DNA of 23,871 bases. Origin: Firmicutes bacterium UBA5388. GTDB lineage: Bacteria; Bacillota; UBA4882; UBA10575. The stretch covers positions 1 through 23,871 of the forward strand of contig DHOO01000068.1 in the NCBI GenBank assembly GCA_002409975.1, written 5' to 3'. The notes under the pieces were generated by a model. It was not told the DNA's origin. It made no database searches and saw nothing but the letters and a program-made list of their open reading frames with translations. Shown one piece after another: positions 1 through 6,553 of the stretch (the stretch's first letter is position 1; each line of letters starts with the position of its first letter). The position numbers were made by a program, and so were the translations under genes.

Positions 1-190
1 TACGACCAAGCTTGGACTAATAAGACTTGTGGTAATAAGTCAAGAGGTGATTTTAGTAACCAGGTGGGGAATAAAGCGGCGGCAAGCAAGGATGACACTA
101 GGTTTTGATCGGGATGGTCTTTATTAAGGACTACCAGCGACCAAGTTCGGTTCGGAAGACAATTTGTTCTGGAACGGGATTACGTGAGCG
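1..190. other. Left-edge stretch without a supported gene
   Basis: No convincing gene is visible. On the plus strand a frame is open from base 1 to a stop at 106-108, which could be the last 35 codons of a gene starting outside the window, but the residues match nothing I recognise. On the minus strand a frame stays open from about base 175 to the left edge and reads as hydrophobic, without a good start or ribosome binding site. Neither is strong enough to call. Confidence 0.3.
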
Positions 191-227
191 CAGAAAAGAG
201 GATGCGGTTGACCCATCCTCTTTTCTG
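191..227. terminator. Perfect 14-bp stem hairpin, probable terminator
   Basis: CAGAAAAGAGGATG (191-204) pairs exactly with CATCCTCTTTTCTG (214-227) around a 9-base loop. The A-rich 5' side and T-rich 3' side sit inside the stem, so either strand could terminate here. It would close whatever lies to the left, or a transcript entering from the right. No long T-tract follows directly, so the terminator call is moderate while the hairpin itself is certain. Confidence 0.55.
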
Positions 228-369
228 GTGAAAATCTTATTTTTGGTTTCTCCCGTTATAATCGTTTACTTATTATTACAAAAATATATTCGTCAAAGAA
301 GTGACGGTTAATGCCCTTAAAGGGTAAAATAGTAAAATGGTTCATAATTAATACTTTTTAAATTTAAGA

Positions 370-387
370 TATCAGTAGCTACTGATA
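370..387. promoter_or_regulatory. 18-bp perfect palindrome upstream of deoR-type gene
   Basis: TATCAGTAGCTACTGATA is a perfect inverted repeat about 100 bases upstream of the DeoR-family start and 51 bases before its -35 box. It looks like a dimeric regulator's operator, perhaps autoregulatory. Its core CAGTA-NN-TACTG recurs in the palindrome at 11586-11605. Confidence 0.4.
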
Positions 388-438
388 AAATTACTATTAA
401 TTTTCGTTTTAAATTAAGGTAAGGAAAAAACAAAATAT

Positions 439-467
439 TTGACGGGAAAAGAAAATAATCGTAAAAT
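439..467 (+). promoter_or_regulatory. Sigma-A type promoter for the DeoR-family gene
   Basis: TTGACG (439-444) and TAAAAT (462-467) are separated by 17 bases, each one base from consensus. Transcription would begin near 474, leaving only about a dozen leader bases and cutting close to the AGAGGTGG ribosome binding site (474-481). That short leader is a reason for caution. Confidence 0.45.
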
Positions 468-485
468 TGAAGTAGAGGTGGTCAA

Positions 486-1247
486 ATGTTTCCAGAAGAA
501 CGGAGAAAAATGATTTTGGAAATTCTTAATAATCAAGGAAGATGCCGGGTGGCCAATCTGGCCAAAAAGCTTTCCGTTTCGGAGGTTACGATTCGTATGG
601 ATCTTGATGTCCTGGAAAAACAGGGTTTGCTCCGCCGGACGCACGGCGGCGCCATCCTTAATCCGAAGAGCGGTTTTGAACGGGCTTATCAGTATGAGGA
701 AGCCTCCTTTCAGGAAGAGAAAAAAAGGATTGGTTGGCGGGCTTCAGAATTAATCTCCGACGGGGATACCATCATTCTTGATGTGGGAACGACCGTGATG
801 GAAGTCGCCCGTCATATCTTCAGACATAAGAATGTAACTGTGGTCACCAACGCTCTCAATGTCGCCACGTTACTGGAGAATTATCCGGAAATTAACGTCA
901 TCGTCACCGGGGGGAGATTACGGGCGACCCAACATTCATTAGTTCATCCGTATGCCGATTTAATCCTGGAAAAGCTATATGCCGATGTGGCTTTTATTGG
1001 CGCCAACGGGATCGAACCCCACTATGGTGTTACTAATGTAAATATTCCCGAAGCTGAGATGAAGATCGGTTTTATCAAAGCATCCCGGCGGCGGATTTTG
1101 GTGGCGGATTCCAGCAAAATTGGGCATGTAGCTCGGGCTAAAGTAGGAAAACTGGAGGATTTTCATTTATTAATCACCGATAACCAGGCCGAACCGGAGC
1201 AAGTGCGACTGATTCAAGAGGGGGGCTTACCGGTGGAATTAGTTTAA
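486..1247 (+). CDS. DeoR/GlpR-family transcriptional repressor
   Basis: This 253-residue protein has the standard architecture of DeoR-family sugar repressors. An N-terminal helix-turn-helix (about residues 5-57) contains the family signature around SVSEVTIRMDLDVLEKQG and LRRTHGGA. It is followed by a sugar-phosphate sensor domain (about 75-230) with the DVGTT loop, VVTNALNVA and VTGG segments. In this family the sensor binds a phosphorylated sugar and releases the DNA. The ATG at 486 is preceded by AGAGGTGG. It has no catabolic gene beside it in this window, so its target is unknown; the palindrome at 370-387 is a candidate autoregulatory site. Family assignment is secure; substrate is not. 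Confidence 0.93.
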   Translation: MFPEERRKMILEILNNQGRCRVANLAKKLSVSEVTIRMDLDVLEKQGLLRRTHGGAILNPKSGFERAYQYEEASFQEEKKRIGWRASELISDGDTIILDVGTTVMEVARHIFRHKNVTVVTNALNVATLLENYPEINVIVTGGRLRATQHSLVHPYADLILEKLYADVAFIGANGIEPHYGVTNVNIPEAEMKIGFIKASRRRILVADSSKIGHVARAKVGKLEDFHLLITDNQAEPEQVRLIQEGGLPVELV

Positions 1248-1251
1248 GTTG

Positions 1252-1419
1252 GTGGAGAGAGCATTTTGTAACTGGCTGTGCTCAAACTTTCTTCTTTTTC
1301 TCCAGAGAGTGGATTACGCGGAAGAGAAATCCGTGTTTTTTATATTGGAGGGGAAGATTGCCTCTTTAATTACAATGCGGGTAGTTCAGCAAATGAAAAC
1401 TTATTATGATGATGGGTAA
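1252..1419 (+). CDS. Possible 55-residue ORF of unknown function
   Basis: A GTG-initiated frame starts four bases after the DeoR stop and runs 55 codons to TAA. The C-terminal part reads like real protein (EEKSVFFILEGKIASLITMR, then VVQQMKTYYDDG), with a mixed amphipathic composition, but I do not recognise a family. No good ribosome binding site precedes the GTG, and the first 20 residues are less protein-like. It could be a translationally coupled small gene, the tail of a decayed gene, or chance. Only the frame itself is observed; function is not inferred. Confidence 0.25.
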   Translation: MERAFCNWLCSNFLLFLQRVDYAEEKSVFFILEGKIASLITMRVVQQMKTYYDDG

Positions 1420-1433
1420 GGATTGTTATTTGG

Positions 1434-1616
1434 TCAGGATTTAGTTTGGGATTTTAATTTTTGGTATTCATTAAGTAGATCGTCCAGCTCAATACCAGCG
1501 GCTAATACTTCCGCATCGGTAAAACCCCGGTCCTCCCAGAGATCTTGGAGCTTTTGGCGACCAGCATCGATCTGTTGTTCTAGAGAAGTGATGATTTTAG
1601 GATTGGCGTTTAACAT
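1434..1616 (-). CDS. Spo0E-like small protein (aspartyl-phosphate phosphatase family)
   Basis: This 60-residue protein matches the Spo0E-like family in size and pattern. It has an N-terminal helix LEQQIDAGRQKLQDLWEDRG, then VLAAGIELDDLLNEYQKLK, which resembles the family's second helix with its S/G-x-ELD-xL-xx-Y motif. Characterised members are two-helix dimers that dephosphorylate Spo0A~P and delay sporulation, although many homologues are uncharacterised. The usual Ser before xELD is Gly here (AAGIELD), so phosphatase activity is uncertain. A GAGGG motif lies only two bases before the ATG, giving a short spacing. It is transcribed alone and convergent with the DeoR gene. It hints at a spore-forming lineage. 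Confidence 0.75.
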   Translation of the reverse strand: MLNANPKIITSLEQQIDAGRQKLQDLWEDRGFTDAEVLAAGIELDDLLNEYQKLKSQTKS

Positions 1617-1692
1617 ATCCCTCTAATCTTTCATCGAAAATATGGTATAATATTGAATGGTAATAATTAATATTTGGGCAATACAAAATTGA

Positions 1693-1715
1693 GGTTCAAA
1701 CATAGAGTTTGGACC
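1693..1715. promoter_or_regulatory. Imperfect inverted repeat upstream of the XRE gene
   Basis: GGTTCAAAC (1693-1701) and GTTTGGACC (1707-1715) are complementary except for one G-T pair, around ATAGA. It sits between the divergent Spo0E-like and XRE genes. It could be an operator or an RNA hairpin. It shares GTTCA with the repeat at 1790-1802. Confidence 0.3.
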
Positions 1716-1789
1716 CAGGTTTTATATTGTTTAATTTACTTTTGCCTCATATAAATAAGTATATTTTGACCGGTACAATCTAATTATAT

Positions 1790-1802
1790 GTTCACAATGA
1801 AC
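1790..1802. promoter_or_regulatory. GTTCA-CAA-TGAAC inverted repeat, candidate XRE operator
   Basis: A perfect 5-bp inverted repeat with a 3-base centre lies 24 bases before the XRE start codon, just ahead of the AAGGAG ribosome binding site (1810-1815). Small XRE regulators commonly bind such short symmetric sites near their own promoter. The assignment rests on position and symmetry only. Confidence 0.3.
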
Positions 1803-1826
1803 TAATGTCAAGGAGAAAATTTCCTA

Positions 1827-2351
1827 ATGAACGATAAAAGTATTGGTGAACGGGTACTACAGTTTCGAAGACACCTTGGATTATCCCAGAAAGAAGTTAG
1901 CGAAGCAATAAACATGAGCCGGAGTAATATTTCAAAGATTGAAAAGAACTTATTAGAACCTTCTAATGCTTTTCTTGCGACCTTAAAAGAACAGTTTGCC
2001 GCTAATCCGGATTGGATTATCACCGGTAAAGGAGAAATGTTTATTTCCCCTCAAGAATATATAATAAATGGGGTTAAGCTTTTAGGACCGCAGAGGTTTA
2101 GTGAGGGATTGACAAGTATACTGAGAGATCCGTCTTTTTCAGAGTTTTATTCTCAGATTAGATTAGATGAAATGGTTAAGGAAAATTTGGATCAAGATCA
2201 AGATTTGATTGCCTACTTGCAGCATATTGTAAATTTGTGGCGCCAAGGGGATGAACGAACAAGAATCTGGTTAATAGTGCAGTTGGAGAGAGCGTTTCCT
2301 GAGGTTGGGGAGAAGATTAGGAAAGGTAGAAAAAATAACGATTCAAATTGA
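1827..2351 (+). CDS. XRE-family helix-turn-helix regulator
   Basis: This 174-residue protein begins with an XRE/Cro-type DNA-binding domain (about residues 5-65). The expected features are visible: RVLQFRRHLGLSQKEVSEAI, then NMSRSNISKIEKNLLEPS. It continues with DWIITGKGEMF, the linker seen in many phage-like and chromosomal XRE regulators. The remaining hundred residues are mostly helical and unrecognised, possibly a dimerisation or sensing region. AAGGAG lies 11 bases upstream of the ATG. The gene is monocistronic, ending before a clear terminator. No partner gene (toxin, protease or phage gene) is adjacent, so its role is unknown. Confidence 0.85.
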   Translation: MNDKSIGERVLQFRRHLGLSQKEVSEAINMSRSNISKIEKNLLEPSNAFLATLKEQFAANPDWIITGKGEMFISPQEYIINGVKLLGPQRFSEGLTSILRDPSFSEFYSQIRLDEMVKENLDQDQDLIAYLQHIVNLWRQGDERTRIWLIVQLERAFPEVGEKIRKGRKNNDSN

Positions 2352-2396
2352 GGATGGATTGTTGATGATTATGATGTTTGATGTCTCTCAGAATCA

Positions 2397-2429
2397 TTAG
2401 CAATATGAGTTAACCCTAATCATTGCTAA
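2397..2429. other. TTAGCAAT/ATTGCTAA inverted repeat before the terminator
   Basis: TTAGCAAT (2397-2404) pairs with ATTGCTAA (2422-2429) across 17 bases, in the 3' untranslated region of the XRE gene. It may extend the terminator structure or act on the convergent RpiR transcript. Nothing more specific can be said. Confidence 0.3.
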
Positions 2430-2440
2430 AAGGTTTTGAT

Positions 2441-2463
2441 GCCCGCTGAAAAGCGGGCTTTTA
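2441..2463 (+). terminator. Rho-independent terminator of the XRE gene
   Basis: GCCCGCT (2441-2447), loop GAAA, AGCGGGC (2452-2458), then TTTTAT. This is a compact GC-rich stem with a T-tract on the plus strand. On the minus strand no T-tract follows, so it serves the RpiR gene poorly. Confidence 0.85.
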
Positions 2464-2473
2464 TCATTCTATA

Positions 2474-3325
2474 CTAGTACATTTTCTTAAGCACTGATTC
2501 CGCAGTTTTCTTTCTGGCCAGGTTGGCATGTTCCTTGACATTATTATAGAGACAGGCCAATAATGTTTCAATAACATAGATCTGTGAAGCTGAGCTGGTT
2601 CCCTGGGATACTCCCAAAGGATCCTCCCGGGCATAGGTACAAAGAAGCACATTTGAATATTTTACAATCGGTGATTTTATATGGTCGGTAATACAGATTG
2701 TTTTAGCCCCACCTTCATAAGCAATTCTTAAGGCATCAACAGTATCAATTGTAGAACCTGAATGGGAGATACCGATGAGCAGACTCCTTTTGTCCAGCAG
2801 GGAAGAATGCATAGTTTGAAGGTGGGAGTCGCTAATATATTTAGAAATGATTCCTATTCTTAGAAGTTTGTAAGATAAAAGCCTGGCTATTATACCTGAA
2901 GAACCTACTCCCACAAGGAAAATTTGCTTGGCTTTAAGGATAAAATTAACTGCTTTATTAAGACTGTCATCTTCTAACACAGTAGCAGTATCATTTATTG
3001 AGGTAATGATGTTATTTCTAATGTTGGTTTTGACGCTAAACGCCGAGTCATCCTGTAATAAGGATTGCATAGCGCCGTCGTTATTGTCGGGAATGTTGGC
3101 TAGAGATAACTTAAAATATTGGAAACCTTTGAAACCAAGGGTTTTAACAAAACGCATAACCGAGGCCTCTGATACTCCGGAATTTGAAGCTAGTTCACTA
3201 ACTGTTTGATAGATTACATCCTGATAATTATGTACTACATATTGAGCAATTTTTTGCTCCGAAGGTCGTAAATCATTAATAGACGATCCAATCTTTAGCA
3301 ATAAATTATTACTGTTCTTTTGCAT
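2474..3325 (-). CDS. RpiR-family repressor (NanR-like), regulator of sialic-acid operon 1
   Basis: The protein has an N-terminal RpiR helix-turn-helix (SELASNSGVSEASVMRFVKT, then LGFKGFQYFKLSLA) and a C-terminal SIS sugar-phosphate domain with VGVGSSG and GISHSGST phosphosugar loops. I place the start at 3325 (residues MQKNSNN, 283 aa) because AGAGGTGAG lies at 3340-3332 on the minus strand. A longer start at 3358 has no such site and would overlap the TGTAA-N5-TTACA palindrome. RpiR-type NanR proteins respond to ManNAc-6-P or related ligands in several bacteria. The gene is divergent from the importer-nanA-nanE operon, which supports control of sialic-acid use. Ligand and operator are inferred. 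Confidence 0.88.
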   Translation of the reverse strand: MQKNSNNLLLKIGSSINDLRPSEQKIAQYVVHNYQDVIYQTVSELASNSGVSEASVMRFVKTLGFKGFQYFKLSLANIPDNNDGAMQSLLQDDSAFSVKTNIRNNIITSINDTATVLEDDSLNKAVNFILKAKQIFLVGVGSSGIIARLLSYKLLRIGIISKYISDSHLQTMHSSLLDKRSLLIGISHSGSTIDTVDALRIAYEGGAKTICITDHIKSPIVKYSNVLLCTYAREDPLGVSQGTSSASQIYVIETLLACLYNNVKEHANLARKKTAESVLKKMY

Positions 3326-3350
3326 ATGTTGCTCACCTCTTAATTTTAAG

Positions 3351-3365
3351 TGTAACATTATTACA
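3351..3365. promoter_or_regulatory. TGTAA-N5-TTACA palindrome, candidate RpiR operator
   Basis: TGTAACATTATTACA is a 15-bp site with perfect 5-bp arms, 26 bases upstream of the chosen RpiR start. The same half-sites, in inside-out order (ATTACA...TGTAAT), flank the -35 box of the divergent operon at 3475-3502. Shared half-sites at both ends of the divergent region fit autoregulation plus operon control. Confidence 0.45.
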
Positions 3366-3474
3366 TGTTTTTTGTCAAAACAAAAATATAAACAGATTAT
3401 TTCCTTTGTAAAGACCGATTGATAGGACTTATCGTGTTATAATACTACAGAAAATAAATTTAGGGGGTAATAAT

Positions 3475-3502
3475 ATTACAAAATTTTATTGACAAATGTA
3501 AT
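3475..3502. promoter_or_regulatory. ATTACA-N16-TGTAAT repeat spanning the -35 region
   Basis: ATTACA (3475-3480) and TGTAAT (3497-3502) are exact complements placed on either side of TTGACA. A protein bound here would block RNA polymerase. The half-site matches that of the palindrome at 3351-3365, so the neighbouring RpiR protein is the natural candidate. Confidence 0.4.
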
Positions 3503-3516
3503 AAAAAAACTATAAT
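3489..3516 (+). promoter_or_regulatory. Consensus promoter of sialic-acid operon 1
   Basis: TTGACA (3489-3494) and TATAAT (3511-3516) are both perfect, with a 16-base spacer. Transcription would start near 3523, giving a leader of about 169 bases before the binding-protein gene. A promoter this strong implies that repression sets the expression level. Confidence 0.8.
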
Positions 3517-3569
3517 TAAATTAGTAATTATCAGTTACCTCAAATTAACGATGTGATATCCATTAATTT

Positions 3570-3657
3570 CACTTTTCGTCCATTGGGCACGAAAAGGTGG
3601 TGATGTTTGCCCATACTTATTTCTTACCCCAACAATGGGTAAAAGAGGGGTATTTTT
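3570..3657 (+). promoter_or_regulatory. Structured mRNA leader with competing hairpins (possible attenuator)
   Basis: CTTTTCGT (3572-3579) pairs with ACGAAAAG (3589-3596). TGGGCA in that loop (3584-3589) can instead pair with TGCCCA (3608-3613). CCCAT (3610-3614) can pair with ATGGG (3635-3639), or TTACCC (3624-3629) with GGGTAA (3637-3642). TACCCC (3625-3630) can pair with GGGGTA (3647-3652), which is followed by TTTTT (3653-3657) as in a weak terminator. Several of these pairings exclude each other, the usual design of an attenuator or riboswitch. I recognise no known class. Confidence 0.4.
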
Positions 3658-3691
3658 AACCTTTTATAATAATTTTTAAGGAGGATTCATA

Positions 3692-5314
3692 ATGAAAAGG
3701 TTAGGTGTTTTATTGGTTATTGTAGCGCTTATGATTTCATTTGCGCCAACCAGTATTGCCGGTGAAAAAAATGTATTAGCTGATGTGCGTATTCGACAAG
3801 CAATTGCATATGCTATTGATATGGATGCCTTAGTGGCTAGTTTAATGGAAGGTAAAGCTGTCGCGGCGAATAGTCTTACCCCAAATGGTGAGTGGAAAGT
3901 AAGTGGCTTAAACAATTATACATACAATCCTGCAAAAGCAAAAGCATTGTTAAAAGCAGCCGGTTGGAATCAGAGTAAGGTGCTTGATGTTGTTTACTAT
4001 TATGGAGATCAATTAACTGTCGACTTAATGACAGCTATCCAGGCCTATCTTGGAGAAGTGGGAATAAAAATGCGGTTTAGAAAATTGGAAGGGGATTTAG
4101 CTTCACAATTATGGACAACGCCCAAAGATCCGGTCAATGGACCATCTGTTGTCGATTGGGATTTAGCTTACGCGGCAATTGCTGCGCTTACTATGCATGA
4201 GTATTATAATCGTTTCCAAGGCGGAGCTGGGAGCAATTCACATACCCCAGCTGTCCCGGAGTTGGATAAATTAATTACCGCTACTAATGCTACCGTCGAT
4301 CTGGATAAACAAAAAGCAGCTTTCTACAAACTGCAAAGATATGAAAATGAACAGTTGTTTAATATTCCTCTCTATTATCAACAAGTATTTATTTATGAGA
4401 GCGATCGTATCGATCGGAAGAGTATTCCATATGGAAATGAGCAGTTTGCTTATGATTGGAGGATTATTGACTGGGACATTAAACCGGACGCAAATGGGAA
4501 GAGAACATTATATTCTAACGGGGGACCAATTGAATTCTTTGAAACAGTATTTGTCAATCCAGGTTACTATATGCCACAAAAGTTCTTATTTGATCGTTTG
4601 ATCGTAGCAGATGAAAACTTGACACCTAAAAAGGGTCAATTAGCTTCTAAATATTCAGTAAGCGCTGATGGCTTAAGTATAGAGTTTGTATTACGTGATG
4701 GCATTACCTGGCATGATGGCGTACCAATTACGACAGAGGATGTTAAGTTTACGGTTGAATATTCTGCAAAAGTTCCACAGCTTAATGCAGTAGCGGCAAA
4801 CACCTATAGTTGTCTACAAGGATATCAAGCTTACATTCAAGGTAAGGCTGCTGAAATTAGCGGGATTGTGATTGATGGAAATAAAATAACCTTTAATTTT
4901 GAAAAATTAGATCCTAATGCCTTACTGACTTTTTCTCAATGGCCTCCACTACCTAAACATTTATTAAACAATACGGATCCACTTCAGGCACAACGAGCCT
5001 CATATTGGCAAGCGCCTATTGGTTCGGGCCCCTTTAAACTTGAAAAAGTTAGTATGAATAACTATGCTACCTTCATTCGCTATAAAGGATACTGGGATCA
5101 AGGCGTTGGAAATATTGAAAGGATTCAATTGTATCCAAGCTCTGAAAGTGATCCCAATCTAGTGATTAATACAGAAGCAGGACTGGTTGATTATGCTTTT
5201 AGTAAAACTGTATCCGATGTTACTGCAATTGAAAAAATGGTTCATATGAATGTGCACCCTGTTGATATTAGATATACTCGTTTATTCTATGTTAACAAAT
5301 TTCCCAGAAAATAA
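3692..5314 (+). CDS. Circularly permuted SBP_bac_5-type binding protein of a sialic-acid/peptide ABC importer
   Basis: This 540-residue protein has a Sec signal peptide (about 1-23, SIA/GE, no lipobox Cys) and then SBP_bac_5 (peptide/nickel/opine) sequence in reversed order. Residues 28-262 are what is normally the C-terminal half. They begin with the hinge motif DVRIRQAIAYAID (31-43), followed by YNPAKAKALLKAAGW and IPLYYQQVFIYESDRID. Residues 270-540 are what is normally the N-terminal half: LFDRLIVADENLTP, LRDGITWHDGVPITTEDVKF, GSGPFKLEKV (444-453), YKGYWDQG, and finally RYTRLFYVNKFPRK. That last segment normally runs straight into DVRxRQA. Both junctions are in frame and the total length is near normal for a full protein. 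AAGGAGG precedes the ATG. The gene heads an operon with matching permeases, ATPases, nanA and nanE, suggesting sialic acid as ligand, as for Haemophilus ducreyi SatA. Confidence 0.85.
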   Translation: MKRLGVLLVIVALMISFAPTSIAGEKNVLADVRIRQAIAYAIDMDALVASLMEGKAVAANSLTPNGEWKVSGLNNYTYNPAKAKALLKAAGWNQSKVLDVVYYYGDQLTVDLMTAIQAYLGEVGIKMRFRKLEGDLASQLWTTPKDPVNGPSVVDWDLAYAAIAALTMHEYYNRFQGGAGSNSHTPAVPELDKLITATNATVDLDKQKAAFYKLQRYENEQLFNIPLYYQQVFIYESDRIDRKSIPYGNEQFAYDWRIIDWDIKPDANGKRTLYSNGGPIEFFETVFVNPGYYMPQKFLFDRLIVADENLTPKKGQLASKYSVSADGLSIEFVLRDGITWHDGVPITTEDVKFTVEYSAKVPQLNAVAANTYSCLQGYQAYIQGKAAEISGIVIDGNKITFNFEKLDPNALLTFSQWPPLPKHLLNNTDPLQAQRASYWQAPIGSGPFKLEKVSMNNYATFIRYKGYWDQGVGNIERIQLYPSSESDPNLVINTEAGLVDYAFSKTVSDVTAIEKMVHMNVHPVDIRYTRLFYVNKFPRK

Positions 5315-5346
5315 GCGTTTAAGATTATAAAACCATCAAGTGTTTA

Positions 5347-5428
5347 AAAGCCTGGGTTTTATTTGTACTAAGATTTTTGTTTCTTATTTCGAGTTGAAAT
5401 AGCATCCATTCCATTAACCCAGGCCTTT
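5347..5428 (+). other. Nested hairpins between binding-protein and permease genes
   Basis: GCCTGGGTT (5350-5358) pairs exactly with AACCCAGGC (5416-5424). AAA and TTT extend the stem past a bulged C. Inside lies a second hairpin, TATTTC (5385-5390) with GAAATA (5396-5401). The 277-base gap otherwise has no gene I can support and no remnant of the binding protein's missing continuation. Such structures often protect or partly terminate transcripts, so that the binding protein is made in excess over the membrane subunits. Confidence 0.45.
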
Positions 5429-5591
5429 CCATTTCGCATCTCCCACTTTACTGGGCTATTTCATAATGACCTTAGGATATAAGGCATCAAAGGTAAGACT
5501 GCTGTAAGTCATCCCCATTTAAAACGATACGACAACAAAGGAAGAGCAGAATAAATAGAGGAAAAGGATATAATTTTTTAGGAGTGAGGAC

Positions 5592-6551
5592 ATGTTAGAG
5601 TACATTACAAGAAGGACTTTAGTATTGATTCCAATGTTGTTAATTATTACTTTTCTTATTTACGCAGGCTTAGAATTAACACCTGGGGATGCCGTATCTT
5701 TTATGGTCAGTCCGGATGTTCTGGCTAATATCTCTCCTGAAAGGTTGGAAGCGCTTAGGGAGTCTTTAGGGTTAAATGATCCTTTTGTGATAAGATATTT
5801 TAAATGGTTAGGCGGAGTGCTAAGAGGTGATTTTGGATATAGCTTAACTAGCGGTGTCCCCATTTCTAAAATTGTGATAGATCGCTTGCCGGCTACGATT
5901 GAACTATCGGTTGCGGCTTTATTAATTTCCACTGTTTTAGGAAGTATATTGGGAACTTTGAGCGCTTTGAAGAAGGGATCGATGCTTGATCATATGTTAA
6001 CTGTTGCCGGAATGATTGGGGTTTCAATCCCCCAGTTTTTCTTTGGATTAGTTGCGATTTTAATCTTTGCGCTTAAACTTGGCTGGTTACCTTCAGGTGG
6101 GAGAATGATGCCTGGATATGATTCTTTTTTAGATCGGCTGCCACACTTAGTATTACCGGCTTTCGTTTTAGGGCTTACCATGACTGCGGGCGTGATGAGA
6201 TATGCGCGCGCCAGTATGTTGGATGCTCTAAACAAAGAATTTATTAAAACTGCTCGCAGTAAAGGTATTCCCGAATGGCGGGTTAATTTTATTCATGGGT
6301 TTAGAGTCGCTTTAACCCCGGTAATTGTTTTAGTCGGTTTTAGATTGCCGATGTTGATAGGGGGTTCTGTGATTATTGAACAAATATTCCAGTGGCCCGG
6401 GATTGGAAAGGAATTTGTTGCAGCTGTTAGAGGCCAAAATTTGCCATTAGTAATGATGATTGCCCTATTTTTTGTGCTAGCTGTTTTAATTGCCAGTTTC
6501 TTAGTTGATTTTTTTACCGCGTTACTAGACCCACGGGTAAAGTTGGATTAA
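5592..6551 (+). CDS. ABC importer permease, DppB/OppB type
   Basis: This 319-residue inner-membrane protein starts with MLEYITRRTLVLIPMLLIIT, the typical first transmembrane segment of DppB/OppB permeases. It then has the extracytoplasmic part containing SLGLNDPFVIRYFKWLGGVL and RGDFGYS, and about five further membrane segments. The ATPase-docking (EAA-like) loop is visible around EFIKTARSKGIPEWRVNFIHG, and the end FFTALLDPRVKLD is diagnostic. TAGGAGTGAGG precedes the ATG. It pairs with the DppC-type permease that begins two bases after its stop. With the binding protein upstream and nanA/nanE downstream, sialic acid is the likely substrate, although peptides or other opine-like solutes are possible. 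Confidence 0.93.
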   Translation: MLEYITRRTLVLIPMLLIITFLIYAGLELTPGDAVSFMVSPDVLANISPERLEALRESLGLNDPFVIRYFKWLGGVLRGDFGYSLTSGVPISKIVIDRLPATIELSVAALLISTVLGSILGTLSALKKGSMLDHMLTVAGMIGVSIPQFFFGLVAILIFALKLGWLPSGGRMMPGYDSFLDRLPHLVLPAFVLGLTMTAGVMRYARASMLDALNKEFIKTARSKGIPEWRVNFIHGFRVALTPVIVLVGFRLPMLIGGSVIIEQIFQWPGIGKEFVAAVRGQNLPLVMMIALFFVLAVLIASFLVDFFTALLDPRVKLD

Positions 6552-6553
6552 AG

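Noticed and set aside
1..183. Minus-strand frame open to the left edge, with a hydrophobic segment ending LLPQVLLVQAWS, faintly like an acyltransferase-3 protein
   Set aside because: No start codon with a ribosome binding site, low-complexity hydrophobic reading, and the resemblance is too slight to support a call.
105..311. 68-codon plus-strand frame
   Set aside because: It runs straight through the 191-227 hairpin, lacks a ribosome binding site and resembles no family.
3692..5314. Reading the permuted binding protein as two fused or broken gene fragments (a pseudogene)
   Set aside because: One uninterrupted frame carries a good signal peptide, a strong promoter and ribosome binding site, all main motifs once each, and sits at the head of an intact operon. 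Decay would be expected to leave frameshifts or missing segments. An assembly error is not excluded but would need two in-frame joins.
5360..5460. Minus-strand short frame reading EMRNGKAWVNGMDAIS
   Set aside because: Only about 25 codons, overlaps the nested hairpin, and has no upstream signals. It might be a remnant of something, but nothing identifies it.
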